From NCBI RefSeq assembly GCF_001708935.1, contig NZ_MASI01000003.1, positions 161,501-225,500 on the forward strand: a DNA stretch of 64,000 bases, given 5' to 3'. Below the pieces are notes generated by a model that ran no database searches, was not told where the DNA came from, and saw only the letters and a program-made list of their open reading frames with translations. The stretch is from Methyloligella halotolerans (GTDB lineage Bacteria > Pseudomonadota > Alphaproteobacteria > Rhizobiales > Methyloligellaceae). The stretch's first letter is position 1. Each line of letters begins with the position of its first letter. Shown here piece after piece: positions 9,761-19,077 of this stretch. Both the position numbers and the translations under genes were made by a program.

Positions 9761-11071
9761 ATGGGATTTTGGAAGCGAATCGCCTTGATCGGTTTTGTGG
9801 CCGGCGGGCTGCTCGGGCCAAGTGTCGCCGCCTCGGCAGCCGACGATGCGGCCGCCTATAAGCGCGCGGTAGAGCAGCAGTTCGAGGCGTGGCTTCAGGC
9901 GCGCTGGCCAGAGGCCCAGGCCGAAGGCGTCAGCCGCGAGACCTTCGAACGGGAGGTGAAGGGGCTGACCCTCGACTGGTCGCTGCCCCATCTGGTGCTT
10001 CCCGATCCCGCCTATCTCGGCGGGCCACGGCTGCCGCAAAGCCTGAAGCCAAAGGCGCCGGCCCGGCAGCCGGAGTTCGATTCCCCTGAGCGCTACTTCA
10101 AGATCAGCAATCTCAATGCCCTGGCGGCCCAGGGGAAGACCCAATACCACCAGTACAAGACGGTGCTCACCGAGGTGCAGAAGCGCTATCAGGTGCCGGG
10201 CAGCATCATCGTCGCGATCTGGGGGCGGGAGACCAATTTCGGCACGGTGCGGCTGCCGAACGATGCGTTGCAGTCGATCGCGACCCAGGCCTTTCTCGGA
10301 CGGCGCCCGGAGGTCTTCACCGAGGAATTCATCAAGGCACTGAAGGTCCTGCAGGACGGGCATATTTCGCGAAGCGAGATGCGGTCCTCCTGGGCCGGCG
10401 CCATGGGCCATACTCAGTTCCTGCCGAGCGACTTCCTGAAATATGCGGTCGATATCGACCAGGACGGCAAACGGGACATCTGGGAATCTGTGCCCGATGC
10501 GCTCGCCTCGGCCGGAAACTCCTTGCACAGCCAGGGCTGGATCGGCGATCAGGAATGGGGCTACGAGATCGATCTGCCGGCCGGGTTCGACTGCACTCTG
10601 CAGGGACCCGACAAGACACGCTCCTTCGGCGACTGGGTCGATATGGGGATCACCCGGGTGAAGGGGCGGCCGTTCCCGAAAGAGAAGCTCGAGAACCAGG
10701 GCTTCCTCGTCCTGCCCGCCGGCATGGAGGGGCCGGCCTTCCTCGTGACCGAGAACTTCTCGGTGCTGAAGAAATACAACAACTCCGATGTCTATGCGCT
10801 CTTCGTGGGCAAGGTTGCCGATATGATCGAGTATGGCGCACCGGCCGGGTTCGTGGGCGCCTGGAAGCCGGTGGACCGGTTCACCCGGGATAGAATGCTG
10901 GCGTTCCAGGAAGTGCTGGTGAAGCGCTACGGATACGACGTGGGCAATGTCGACGGGCTGGTGGGCTTCAAGACGCGTCAGGCCATCGGCCTCTACGAGA
11001 AGAAGGCGGGAGCGCCGCTGACCTGCTATCCGAGCAAGAAAATCGTCGACGCGGTGCTCGGTCAGCAGTGA
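9761..11071 (+). CDS. Lytic murein transglycosylase, MltB family, with peptidoglycan-binding domain
   Basis: Cleaves the MurNAc-GlcNAc bond in the periplasm, forming anhydromuropeptides. The product is 436 residues: signal peptide (about 1-28, IALIGFVAGGLLGPSVAASA), an SLT_2/MltB catalytic domain with GRETNFGT carrying the catalytic Glu and SWAGAMGHTQFLPS, and a C-terminal peptidoglycan-binding domain with VDGLVGFKTRQAIGLYE. The ATG at 9761 puts the signal peptide at the N-terminus; an in-frame ATG at 9710 adds 17 unconserved residues. A paralogue follows immediately. Confidence 0.9.
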   Translation: MGFWKRIALIGFVAGGLLGPSVAASAADDAAAYKRAVEQQFEAWLQARWPEAQAEGVSRETFEREVKGLTLDWSLPHLVLPDPAYLGGPRLPQSLKPKAPARQPEFDSPERYFKISNLNALAAQGKTQYHQYKTVLTEVQKRYQVPGSIIVAIWGRETNFGTVRLPNDALQSIATQAFLGRRPEVFTEEFIKALKVLQDGHISRSEMRSSWAGAMGHTQFLPSDFLKYAVDIDQDGKRDIWESVPDALASAGNSLHSQGWIGDQEWGYEIDLPAGFDCTLQGPDKTRSFGDWVDMGITRVKGRPFPKEKLENQGFLVLPAGMEGPAFLVTENFSVLKKYNNSDVYALFVGKVADMIEYGAPAGFVGAWKPVDRFTRDRMLAFQEVLVKRYGYDVGNVDGLVGFKTRQAIGLYEKKAGAPLTCYPSKKIVDAVLGQQ

Positions 11072-11154
11072 CGGTCGGGGGTGACGTTCGAAGGTGACCT
11101 TCGGGCCGTCAGCTTGCCTATGTTTTGCCGGGAGCGCTTGGTACAATCGCGACC

Positions 11155-12414
11155 ATGCGAATCATTCCTCGTTCGACGGCTACATCCCCGGAATCAGGCA
11201 GTTTCTTTCGCGGGCTCCTGCTCGCGTCGATGCTCGCCTCCCTCTTCGCCGTCAGCCTCCTCGGCTCCACGGTTCAGGCATCTGCCGCCCAGAGCTTTCA
11301 GGCTTGGGTCGAGAGCTTCTGGCCGACGGCACAGGCCGCAGGCATCCGCCGGGATGTCTATGTCAGTGCCTTCCAGGGGGTCTCGCCCGACGCGGAAGTG
11401 ATCGAATCCGCCACCTATCAGCCGGAATACAAGCGTCCGGTCGGCGAATACGTGGACCGGCTGGTCTCCGATAAGCGGCTCCAGACCGGACACGAGATGC
11501 TGATCCAGCATAAGCCGCTGCTGGATGCGATCGAGAACAAGTACGGCGTGGACCGCCATATCGTGGTGGCGATCTGGGGCGTGGAGACGAGCTACGGCGA
11601 CAATCTCGGCGAGCATTACGTCATCGCGGCGCTTGCGACGCTGGCCTATCGCGGAGTGAAGGCGAAGTTTGCCCGGCAGCAGCTCATCCAGGCCTTGAAG
11701 ATCCTCCAGCGGGGAGACGTCTCCCGGCAGTACATGTCTGGCTCCTGGGCCGGCGCCATGGGCCACACCCAGTTCATTCCGACGACCTACCAAGCCTATG
11801 CGGTCGATTTCGACGGGGATGGGCGGCGCAATATCTGGCAGAGCCTGCCGGACGCGCTGGGCTCCACGGCGGCTTATCTCAAGGTTTCCGGTTGGCGGCC
11901 CGGGCACACATGGGGCTACGAGGTCACCGTACCAAGCAACATGAACACCAGTGCCTACGGGGCCAAGAACCTGAAGACGCTCTCCACGTGGGAGCGGATG
12001 GGCGTGCGCCGTATCAATGGCGCGCCGTTCCCGCGGCCGAACGATCAGGCGGCCCTCTTCGCGCCGGAAGGCAAGAACGGGCCGATCTTCCTGACCCTGC
12101 ACAATTTCCGGGTCATCCTGCGGTACAACCAGGCGCCGTCCTACGCTCTGGCGGTGGGGCATCTGGCCGACCGGCTGATGGGGTATGGCCCGTTCGCCCA
12201 CAGCTGGCCCACGGACGAGAACCATCTGTCGCTGGAGCAGCGGAAGGAGCTGCAGACACGGCTGCTCCATGTCGGGCTGCTGGACGGCGAGGTGGACGGG
12301 GTGATCGGGCCGGCGACGCTGTCGGCGGTGAAGGCTTATCAGCGCCAGAAGGGGCTGAATGTCGACGGATTCCCGAGCATGACGCTCCTGAAGATGTTGC
12401 GGGCCGACACCTAG
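11155..12414 (+). CDS. Second MltB-family lytic murein transglycosylase
   Basis: A protein of about 419 residues with the same architecture as the upstream gene: signal peptide (LLLASMLASLFAVSLLG, about 21-45), catalytic domain with GVETSYGD (catalytic Glu) and SWAGAMGHTQFIPT, and C-terminal peptidoglycan-binding repeat (VDGVIGPATLSAVKAYQ). The pair is a tandem but clearly diverged duplication. The ATG at 11155 is used; a TTG at 11125 is in frame upstream. Cell-wall substrate preferences cannot be told from sequence. Confidence 0.88.
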   Translation: MRIIPRSTATSPESGSFFRGLLLASMLASLFAVSLLGSTVQASAAQSFQAWVESFWPTAQAAGIRRDVYVSAFQGVSPDAEVIESATYQPEYKRPVGEYVDRLVSDKRLQTGHEMLIQHKPLLDAIENKYGVDRHIVVAIWGVETSYGDNLGEHYVIAALATLAYRGVKAKFARQQLIQALKILQRGDVSRQYMSGSWAGAMGHTQFIPTTYQAYAVDFDGDGRRNIWQSLPDALGSTAAYLKVSGWRPGHTWGYEVTVPSNMNTSAYGAKNLKTLSTWERMGVRRINGAPFPRPNDQAALFAPEGKNGPIFLTLHNFRVILRYNQAPSYALAVGHLADRLMGYGPFAHSWPTDENHLSLEQRKELQTRLLHVGLLDGEVDGVIGPATLSAVKAYQRQKGLNVDGFPSMTLLKMLRADT

Positions 12415-12583
12415 GGTCAGGCGACACGCTTACCCTCTTGCAAACTGGTCCCAATCTGCTTCACAACTCCTGTAGCGGGGTACGGCATGCAATATGAATT
12501 GTGGCTTGGCGTTGCGGTGTTTCACGGCTCGCCATGTTCCAATTCGGAACGATTAGGGGGGCCCAACGGGGGTCCGATCGATC

Positions 12584-13891
12584 ATGTTTCGTATCGCGTC
12601 CAATTTCCGAACGGTTTTCACGCTGCGCCCGGTCCCGGGGGCGGCGTTATTTATCGCCATTTCGCTGATCTCCGGCTTTGCCGCGCTTTCGTCCGGCATG
12701 GCCCAGAACAGCAACGGCTTTCAGCGCAGCTATGTCGATCCCTTTCCCAAGGGTGATCGCTACCGGATACTGGTCGTGGGCGACTCCCTCGCCGACGGGC
12801 TTTGGTCGGGGCTCTACCGCAGCTTCGAGGACGAGACGAACCTGGAGGTGGTCCGGAAGTCCAAGGTCTCGACGGGCCTTGTCCGGACCGATCGCTATAA
12901 CTGGAACGAGGCGCTGCCCGAGCTCCTAGAGGGCGAGCGCAAGTACCAGATCGCCGTGGTGATGTTCGGCGCCAATGATGCCCAGAACATTCGTCAGGAC
13001 GGGGAATGGTATCAGCCGGGCTCGGAAGGCTGGCGGAAGGTCTATTCGGAGCGGGTCGAGCAATTCCTGCGCACTCTGCGGGAGAAGAATATCGCCACCT
13101 ATTGGGTCGGGCTGCCGGTGATGCGGACTGCCCAGGACAATAAGGACGCGGAGGTGATGAACGACATCTTCCGCGAGAAGGCGTTCATCTACGGCACGAA
13201 GTTCATCGAGACCTGGGCGGGCTTCACCGACGAGGCCGGCCGCTACAGCGCCTACGGTCCCGACATGACGGGACAGCAGCGCCGCTTGCGGGCCAATGAC
13301 GGCGTGCATTTCACCATGCGCGGCTATCTCAAGCTTGCTCATTTCGTGGAGAAGGAAATCCGGCGCGACCTGAAGCTCGCCAAGGCGGAGCGTAATATTC
13401 CGCTGGCCGGGAGCGAGCAGGAGCAGGCGCGGGTGATGGGTCGCAAGATCTCCAAGGGAAGTGGCGACTCACCGGAAAACTATGGCGGACACGCCATCTC
13501 GGGTGAGGCGATCCGGCCTGGCGCCTCCGGGGAGGTAGAGAATCCCATGAGCGGCGATCAGGCGGTGGACGATCCCGAAGGTCCGCGCATGGAAGAGAGC
13601 ATGGTCGGCGGGGTCGCGCTGCTGCGGCCGGCGATGTCGGATTCGGTACTGGAATCCGAGGCGCTCGGCGGCCAGGGCGGCGGCGGTTCCGCGGGCCAGA
13701 CCGTGGCCGCGCAGCTGGATAACGGTCTAACGGCGCTGAGCTCCATCTCGGCGGTGAGCGACCTGTCGATGGTCTCCTCGAAGCCGCGGCTGCCGCTGGC
13801 CGAACGGCCCTATTACCGCGTGCTCGTCAAGGGCGAGCAGCTGAAGCCCAAGGAGGGCCGGGCCGACGATTTCCGCTGGCCCATGCAATAG
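12584..13891 (+). CDS. SGNH/GDSL hydrolase-like protein, DUF459 family
   Basis: A 435-residue protein. An N-terminal hydrophobic segment (about 20-45, ALFIAISLISGFAALSSGMA) is a signal peptide or anchor. The DUF459/SGNH domain follows, with block I VVGDSLADGLWSG (nucleophile Ser), the MFGANDAQN block (Gly/Asn) and the DGVHFTMRGY block with catalytic Asp/His. The C-terminal 130 residues are low-complexity. It opens a same-strand run of SGNH, MBOAT and a small membrane protein, the usual setting for periplasmic O-acylation of a polysaccharide. The substrate is not known. Confidence 0.8.
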   Translation: MFRIASNFRTVFTLRPVPGAALFIAISLISGFAALSSGMAQNSNGFQRSYVDPFPKGDRYRILVVGDSLADGLWSGLYRSFEDETNLEVVRKSKVSTGLVRTDRYNWNEALPELLEGERKYQIAVVMFGANDAQNIRQDGEWYQPGSEGWRKVYSERVEQFLRTLREKNIATYWVGLPVMRTAQDNKDAEVMNDIFREKAFIYGTKFIETWAGFTDEAGRYSAYGPDMTGQQRRLRANDGVHFTMRGYLKLAHFVEKEIRRDLKLAKAERNIPLAGSEQEQARVMGRKISKGSGDSPENYGGHAISGEAIRPGASGEVENPMSGDQAVDDPEGPRMEESMVGGVALLRPAMSDSVLESEALGGQGGGGSAGQTVAAQLDNGLTALSSISAVSDLSMVSSKPRLPLAERPYYRVLVKGEQLKPKEGRADDFRWPMQ

Positions 13892-13930
13892 CGACCATCG
13901 GGAGCCGACGCCTCGGGAGGGGATCGCTGA

Positions 13931-15427
13931 ATGGCCGGCCAGACCCAGCATGAGAGTGACCGACCGAGAGCGGGCCGCATCCGCGGCATCGTCGCGGCGG
14001 TGCTGGGTTTCGCACTCCTGACCGCGGTCACCTTCCTGGCCGTCCAGCAAATCTTCGGACCCGCCACCGAGGTCGCGGCCCCGGACGGGGAGAACGGCTA
14101 CTTCGACAATGGAAACGGTGGCGAACGGGTCGACGTCACCGGCCTGCAAGTAGCGCGCGACGCCAAGGACCATCGGCTCCTGCCGCCGGTTACCGGCGAC
14201 GGCTCCTTCTACGATGCCCTTCTAGGACTGGAGACGGGCAAGGGCCACGAGACGGTCACGGTGCTTCACCTGGGCGACAGCCATATCGCGGCCGACCGGA
14301 TCACCAAGGACATTCGCAGCCGCCTTCAGGCACGCTTCGGCGATGCGGGGCGCGGCCTGATGATGCCGGGCTTCCCCTTTCCCTACTACCGTGCCGAGGG
14401 GGTCACATTCGACAAGACGGGCGATTGGCAGGCGGCCAATTCCCTCACCGACGATGGCGCCTACGGCATCACGGGGGTGAGCCTGAGCGCCTCTTCTCCC
14501 GACGCCACGCTCAGCCTGAGCGCCGACAAGCCGTACCAATCCGCAGAAGTGAGCTTCCTGGTCGGTCCGGGGCAGGGGAAGGCGGTGATCGGAGAGGGGG
14601 ATCAGCGGCAAACGGTCGATACCCAAGCGGCGGACCGTGGCGTGCTGCGCGTATCGGTGGGCGGCGGCAAGAGCCTTTCCATCGCGCCAACGGGCGAGGG
14701 GAAGATCACCGTGCTGGGCATCGCCACGGGTCAGGACACGCCCGGCATCCGCTACGTCAATCTGGGTATTCCCGGCGCATCGGTGCTGACGACGCGGCGA
14801 TGGAGCGACCGCCTGGTGGCGCAGGATCTCGAGGCACTTTCGCCCCAACTCGTGGTGGTTGGCTATGGCACGAACGAGGGGTTCCAGGACGGGCTCGATA
14901 TGGAGGCGTACCGGGCTGAATATGAAGGGCTTATCGCGAAGATCAGATCGAGCCTGCCCAATGCCACCCTGCTGATCCTTGGGCCGACCGATGGGGCGAA
15001 GCTCCCAACTTACGCGAAGTTCGACGATGCGCTTTCTCTACGCTGCGCGCCGCTCACCTCCGGTGAGATTAGCCGTTACGACGAGTTCCTCAGCGGCAAG
15101 TCGGACGCGCTGGCGCGTTGGTATCCGCCGCCGAAGCTCGCCGAGGTGCGCAAGGTGCTGAAGGAGACCGCGGAGAAGCAGGGCGCGCTTTATCTCGATC
15201 TGGAAGAGGTGATGGGCGGGCCCTGCAGCATCCATCGCTGGGCCCAGTCCGAGCCGGCATTGGCGCTGCCGGATCACGTGCATCTCTCCGATCTCGGATC
15301 GGAGAAGATCGCCCAGGCAATCGTCGACGATCTGATGGACGGCTACCAGACCTATCGCAACACGCCGCCGCCGACCGGCCGTGTCGGCGAGACGGACGCG
15401 GCGGCGCCAGCAGAGCCGAAGCTATAG
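13931..15427 (+). CDS. SGNH/GDSL-type protein with N-terminal anchor, probable acyltransferase partner
   Basis: A 498-residue protein with one transmembrane helix near the N-terminus (about 18-40, IVAAVLGFALLTAVTFLAV), so probably periplasmic. SGNH blocks: VLHLGDSHIAADRITK (nucleophile Ser), VVGYGTNEGF (block III) and DHVHLSDLGSEKIA (Asp/His). A beta-sandwich-like insert lies between block I and block III (about 170-270), as in two-domain SGNH proteins that work with MBOAT acyltransferases (AlgX/AlgJ or PatB analogues). It sits 10 bases before the MBOAT gene. Confidence 0.78.
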   Translation: MAGQTQHESDRPRAGRIRGIVAAVLGFALLTAVTFLAVQQIFGPATEVAAPDGENGYFDNGNGGERVDVTGLQVARDAKDHRLLPPVTGDGSFYDALLGLETGKGHETVTVLHLGDSHIAADRITKDIRSRLQARFGDAGRGLMMPGFPFPYYRAEGVTFDKTGDWQAANSLTDDGAYGITGVSLSASSPDATLSLSADKPYQSAEVSFLVGPGQGKAVIGEGDQRQTVDTQAADRGVLRVSVGGGKSLSIAPTGEGKITVLGIATGQDTPGIRYVNLGIPGASVLTTRRWSDRLVAQDLEALSPQLVVVGYGTNEGFQDGLDMEAYRAEYEGLIAKIRSSLPNATLLILGPTDGAKLPTYAKFDDALSLRCAPLTSGEISRYDEFLSGKSDALARWYPPPKLAEVRKVLKETAEKQGALYLDLEEVMGGPCSIHRWAQSEPALALPDHVHLSDLGSEKIAQAIVDDLMDGYQTYRNTPPPTGRVGETDAAAPAEPKL

Positions 15428-15437
15428 GTCAGCCGCC

Positions 15438-16916
15438 ATGCTGTTTCCCACGCTCCAGTTCGGCGCCTTCTTCCTGGTGGTTTTCGCCATCGCCTGGGAG
15501 CTGCGGGCCCGGCCGGAGGGGCGGAAGACGTTCCTGGTGGCGGCGAGCTACGTGTTCTACGGCGCATGGGACTGGCGCTTCGCCGGTCTTCTCGCCGCCA
15601 GCTCGCTGATCAACTACGCGGCGGGACGGCTGGTCTCGGTCGCAAGCGGGGACCGCGACAAGAAGATCCTGGTGGCCATCGCCGTGGCGATCAATCTCGG
15701 GATCCTGGGCTTCTTCAAGTATTACGGCTTCTTCCTGGAGCAACTGGGCGAGCTTCTGGCCCGCGGTGGTATGGCCCGGGACATGCCGTTCCTGGAGGTG
15801 ATCCTGCCGATCGGCATCTCCTTCTTCACCTTCCAGGGCATCTCCTATGTGGTCGATGTCTACCGCAAAGAGATTCCGGCCGAGACGAACCCGCTCGACG
15901 TTTTCCTCTACATCTCCTTCTTTCCGCAGCTGGTGGCCGGCCCCATCGTGCGGGCGGCGGATTTCCTGCCGCAGCTGAAGGCGGAGCCTGAGCTCGACCG
16001 GGAGATGGTCGCCAAGGGCATCGTGCTGATCCTGCTCGGCCTGTTCAAGAAGATGGTGATCGCCAACTACCTGGCGACGCTGCTGGTGGACGATGTGTTC
16101 TTTGCGCCCGACGCCTATAGCGGGCCCGATCTTCTGCTCGCCGTCTATGGCTACGCGATCCAGATCTATTGCGACTTTTCGGGTTACAGCGATATCGCCA
16201 TCGGGGTCGCCGCGCTGCTCGGTTATCACTTCAAACCGAACTTCCTGCAGCCCTATCGCTCTGCCTCGCTGCGCGAGTTCTGGCGACGTTGGCACATCTC
16301 GCTTTCCACCTGGCTGCGCGACTATCTCTACAAGCCCCTTGGGGGCAGCCGGCATGGCACCGTCACGACCTACCGGAACGTCATGATCACCATGGTGCTT
16401 GGCGGGCTCTGGCACGGCGCGAACTGGACGTTCCTGATCTGGGGCGCGATCCATGGCGTGGCCCTGGTGATCGAGCGCATGATCCTTGCTGTCCTACCGG
16501 CCTCTGGATCGGGGGTCGTCGCCGGGGACAGCTTCGGCGGGGCCGTAAGCGCCGGCTGGGGCAGCGCGCCTTCCCGGGAGGCGCTCGTCCGAGCGTTCGG
16601 CGTGCTCGTCACCTTCAACGTCGTGTGTCTCGCCTGGATCTTCTTCAGGGCGGAGTCCCTCGACTATGCGCTGCTCTATCTTCAGGGGCTGGTGGACTGG
16701 TCGGGTCCAGTGGAGATGGCGACGCCCTTCCTAGTGGCGCTGGTAGCCGTGTCTCTCGCCGCCCATTTCCTACCCGAGGACCTGCTTCCCGGCGCGATCG
16801 CATGGCTGGAGGACCGCAGCGCCCTCACGCTCGGGGCGGTGCTCGGGTTCGGCATTCTCCTCATTTGGGCGATTGCGCCGGAGGGCGTCGCGCCGTTTAT
16901 ATATTTCCAGTTCTGA
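15438..16916 (+). CDS. MBOAT family membrane O-acyltransferase (AlgI/PatA-like)
   Basis: Predicted to pass acyl groups, probably acetyl, across the inner membrane to a periplasmic SGNH partner. The 492-residue product has about eleven hydrophobic helices and the MBOAT signatures: ISFFTFQGISYVVDVYR, YCDFSGYSDIAIG, REFWRRWHISLSTWLRDYLY and LGGLWHGANWTFLIWG with the conserved catalytic His. The start MLFPTLQFGAFF is the typical family N-terminus. The stop overlaps the next start by one base (TGATG), supporting translational coupling. Confidence 0.92.
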   Translation: MLFPTLQFGAFFLVVFAIAWELRARPEGRKTFLVAASYVFYGAWDWRFAGLLAASSLINYAAGRLVSVASGDRDKKILVAIAVAINLGILGFFKYYGFFLEQLGELLARGGMARDMPFLEVILPIGISFFTFQGISYVVDVYRKEIPAETNPLDVFLYISFFPQLVAGPIVRAADFLPQLKAEPELDREMVAKGIVLILLGLFKKMVIANYLATLLVDDVFFAPDAYSGPDLLLAVYGYAIQIYCDFSGYSDIAIGVAALLGYHFKPNFLQPYRSASLREFWRRWHISLSTWLRDYLYKPLGGSRHGTVTTYRNVMITMVLGGLWHGANWTFLIWGAIHGVALVIERMILAVLPASGSGVVAGDSFGGAVSAGWGSAPSREALVRAFGVLVTFNVVCLAWIFFRAESLDYALLYLQGLVDWSGPVEMATPFLVALVAVSLAAHFLPEDLLPGAIAWLEDRSALTLGAVLGFGILLIWAIAPEGVAPFIYFQF

Positions 16917-17413
16917 TGGAGGTTAGTCCCGTGTCCTCTTTCGCGCTCGCATTCCGCCGAAAATCCTTCCTGGACCGTGTTCTTGCCGCGGAGGGGCCAG
17001 ACCGCACTCAAAGCGCTGATGCTGTGCCGCGGCCAATTCCGCCCGTCGGCCAGCGCATCGGCGAGGTCGCCGACCGCAGCCCCGCGAGGCGGGCGGCCCT
17101 GCTGGCGCTTCTGATCGCGGCGGCACTCCTCGCCGTATTCAATTCCGAGGGTCTTGTCTCGACCGCCCGAGATCTCGCAGAAAGCCGGTTGGGCCGGTCG
17201 CTCCTGCCGGTGGCGGAGCGCTGGGATGATGCCATGGAGCGAGTTGGAGCGAAACGGCTGATGGCTTCGGTGCGCGGTCTGGTGCTCGATGCGCAATATG
17301 CCAGCTGGTCCGACGTGGCGGCGGTGTTCGGCGCAGGCGATGACCCGATCACGGCCAAGCGCCGGACCGATGATGGCCCCTACACGAGCTCTATGCCAGG
17401 CGAACGGCGTTAG
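16916..17413 (+). CDS. Uncharacterised single-pass membrane protein coupled to the MBOAT gene
   Basis: A 165-residue protein starting at the ATG that overlaps the MBOAT stop. A basic cytosolic N-terminus (about 1-60) is followed by one helix (about 63-82, [17 protein letters not shown]) and an 80-residue extracytoplasmic tail. No family is recognised. Translational coupling suggests it is part of the acylation complex, perhaps an anchor or partner for the periplasmic SGNH protein. That role is inference from position only. Confidence 0.7.
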   Translation: MEVSPVSSFALAFRRKSFLDRVLAAEGPDRTQSADAVPRPIPPVGQRIGEVADRSPARRAALLALLIAAALLAVFNSEGLVSTARDLAESRLGRSLLPVAERWDDAMERVGAKRLMASVRGLVLDAQYASWSDVAAVFGAGDDPITAKRRTDDGPYTSSMPGERR

Positions 17414-17430
17414 ACGAGCGGCAAGTGCTG

Positions 17431-17525
17431 CTGTCACCCCCGCGAAAGCAGGCGTCCAACAACGCACTTTTCGTGGACCGCGAGAGCGGGATTGCTGGAT
17501 CACCGGGGCAAGCCCGGTGATGACG
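17431..17525. repeat. REP-like mosaic element, copy 3
   Basis: Lies in the convergent gap between the acylation operon and gltD. It contains CTGTCACCCCCGCGAAAGCA (17431-17450) and a palindromic half GCTGGATCACCGGGG-CAAG-CCCGGTGATGACG (about 17493-17525), the reverse-oriented member of the pair. Confidence 0.6.
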
Positions 17526-17536
17526 TTCAGAGATTG

Positions 17537-18955
17537 CTACCGCGGCAGGTCCGTGGTGCCCATGAGGAACTTGTCGACCGCGTGGGCGGCCTGGCGGCCT
17601 TCGCGGATCGCCCAGACGACCAGAGACTGGCCGCGGCGCATATCGCCGGCGGCGAAGATCTTGTCGGTGGAGGTCTGATAGTCGTTCGTGTTGGCCTTCA
17701 CGTTGCCGCGGCCATCCAGCTCAAGACCAAGCGCTTCCAGCATGCCCTGCTTGACCGGGTGCACGAAACCCATGGCGAGCAGCACGAGATCGGCCTTCAG
17801 CTGAAACTCGCTGCCTTCGATGGGCTTCATCTCCTCATCGAGACGCTGGCATTCCAGGGTGGTCACCTTGCCGTCCTCGCCGATGAAGCGTTTGGTGGAG
17901 ACGCTGAAGTCGCGGTCCGCGCCTTCCGCCTGGCTGGAGGAGGTGCGGAACTTGAGCGGCCAGTGAGGCCAGGTCAGCATCTTGTCTTCCTGCATCGGCG
18001 GCATGGGCATGATCTCCAGCTGGGTCACGGAGACCGCGCCTTGGCGGAACGAGGTGCCGATACAGTCGGAGCCGGTGTCGCCACCGCCGATCACGACGAC
18101 ATGCTTGCCGTCGGCCAGAATGGGCTCAACATCGCCCAGATCCTCGCTGGACACGCGGCGGTTCTGCTGGGTGAGGAAGTCCATGGCGAAATGCACGCCA
18201 TCAAGCTCGCGGCCTTCGATGGGGAGATCGCGGGGCGACTCGGACCCGCCGGCGAGCACGATTGCGTCGTAATCGCTCAGCAGTTTCTTCGCCTCAACGT
18301 CTTTGCCGATATGGGTGTTCAGGTGGAACACCACGCCTTCCGCCTCCATCTGCTGGTGGCGGCGCTCGATGATGTGCTTCTCCATCTTGAAGTCGGGAAT
18401 GCCGTAGCGCAGCAGGCCGCCGGGCTGAGCATTCTTCTCGTAGAGATGGACCTCGTGACCGACGCGGCGAAGCTGTTGAGCACAGGCCATGCCGGACGGG
18501 CCGGAGCCGATCACGGCGACCTTCTTGCCGGTCTCGTGCTCGGGCGGCTGCGGCTCGACCCAGCCTTCTTCGAATGACTTGTCGGCAATGGCGCATTCGA
18601 TCGATTTGATGGCCACCGCGTCGTCATGGATGTTCAGGGTGCAGGCGGCCTCGCATGGGGCGGGGCAGACGCGGCCCGTCACTTCCGGGAAATTGTTGGT
18701 CGAGTGAAGGTTGCGCGCCGCCTCCTGCCAGTCCGTGTGATAGACGAGGTCGTTCCAATCGGGGATCTGGTTGTTCACCGGGCAGCCCTGATGGCAATAG
18801 GGGATGCCGCAATCCATGCAGCGCGCGGCCTGGTCCTTCACCTCGCCCTCGGGCAGAGGCTTCACGAACTCGCGATAATGGCGCACGCGATCGGCGGCCG
18901 GCTCCAAGCTCCGGTCCTCACGCTCGATCTCGAGGAAGCCTGTGACTTTTCCCAT
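17537..18955 (-). CDS. gltD: Glutamate synthase (NADPH) small subunit
   Basis: Passes electrons from NADPH through FAD and 4Fe-4S clusters to the large subunit for glutamate synthesis from glutamine and 2-oxoglutarate. The 472-residue protein has the N-terminal cysteine clusters [14 protein letters not shown] and [11 protein letters not shown], an FAD Rossmann motif [16 protein letters not shown], an NADPH site [15 protein letters not shown] and a C-terminal [19 protein letters not shown]. Length and order are standard. It lies 122 bases downstream of gltB on the same strand, so the two form an operon. Confidence 0.95.
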   Translation of the reverse strand: MGKVTGFLEIEREDRSLEPAADRVRHYREFVKPLPEGEVKDQAARCMDCGIPYCHQGCPVNNQIPDWNDLVYHTDWQEAARNLHSTNNFPEVTGRVCPAPCEAACTLNIHDDAVAIKSIECAIADKSFEEGWVEPQPPEHETGKKVAVIGSGPSGMACAQQLRRVGHEVHLYEKNAQPGGLLRYGIPDFKMEKHIIERRHQQMEAEGVVFHLNTHIGKDVEAKKLLSDYDAIVLAGGSESPRDLPIEGRELDGVHFAMDFLTQQNRRVSSEDLGDVEPILADGKHVVVIGGGDTGSDCIGTSFRQGAVSVTQLEIMPMPPMQEDKMLTWPHWPLKFRTSSSQAEGADRDFSVSTKRFIGEDGKVTTLECQRLDEEMKPIEGSEFQLKADLVLLAMGFVHPVKQGMLEALGLELDGRGNVKANTNDYQTSTDKIFAAGDMRRGQSLVVWAIREGRQAAHAVDKFLMGTTDLPR

Positions 18956-19077
18956 CTTATTCCCAACCGTTGCGACGACCGAAAGCCGCCGTTCTCAAAC
19001 CTATTCTGTCATCGCGCGCGCCGGAGCGCACCCCCGCCGGCCTGCCGGCACGTGGGGCGGTTCCAGCCTATGTCGCG

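Noticed and set aside
9254..11146. Long minus-strand open frame of 630 codons opposite galE and the first transglycosylase
   Set aside because: It is the complement of two clearly identified genes; the encoded sequence is His/Arg/Leu/Gly-rich without family motifs, as expected from a high-GC antisense frame.
12487..12756. 89-codon frame before the DUF459 gene
   Set aside because: It overlaps the signal-peptide coding part of the DUF459 gene in another frame and has no ribosome site or family.
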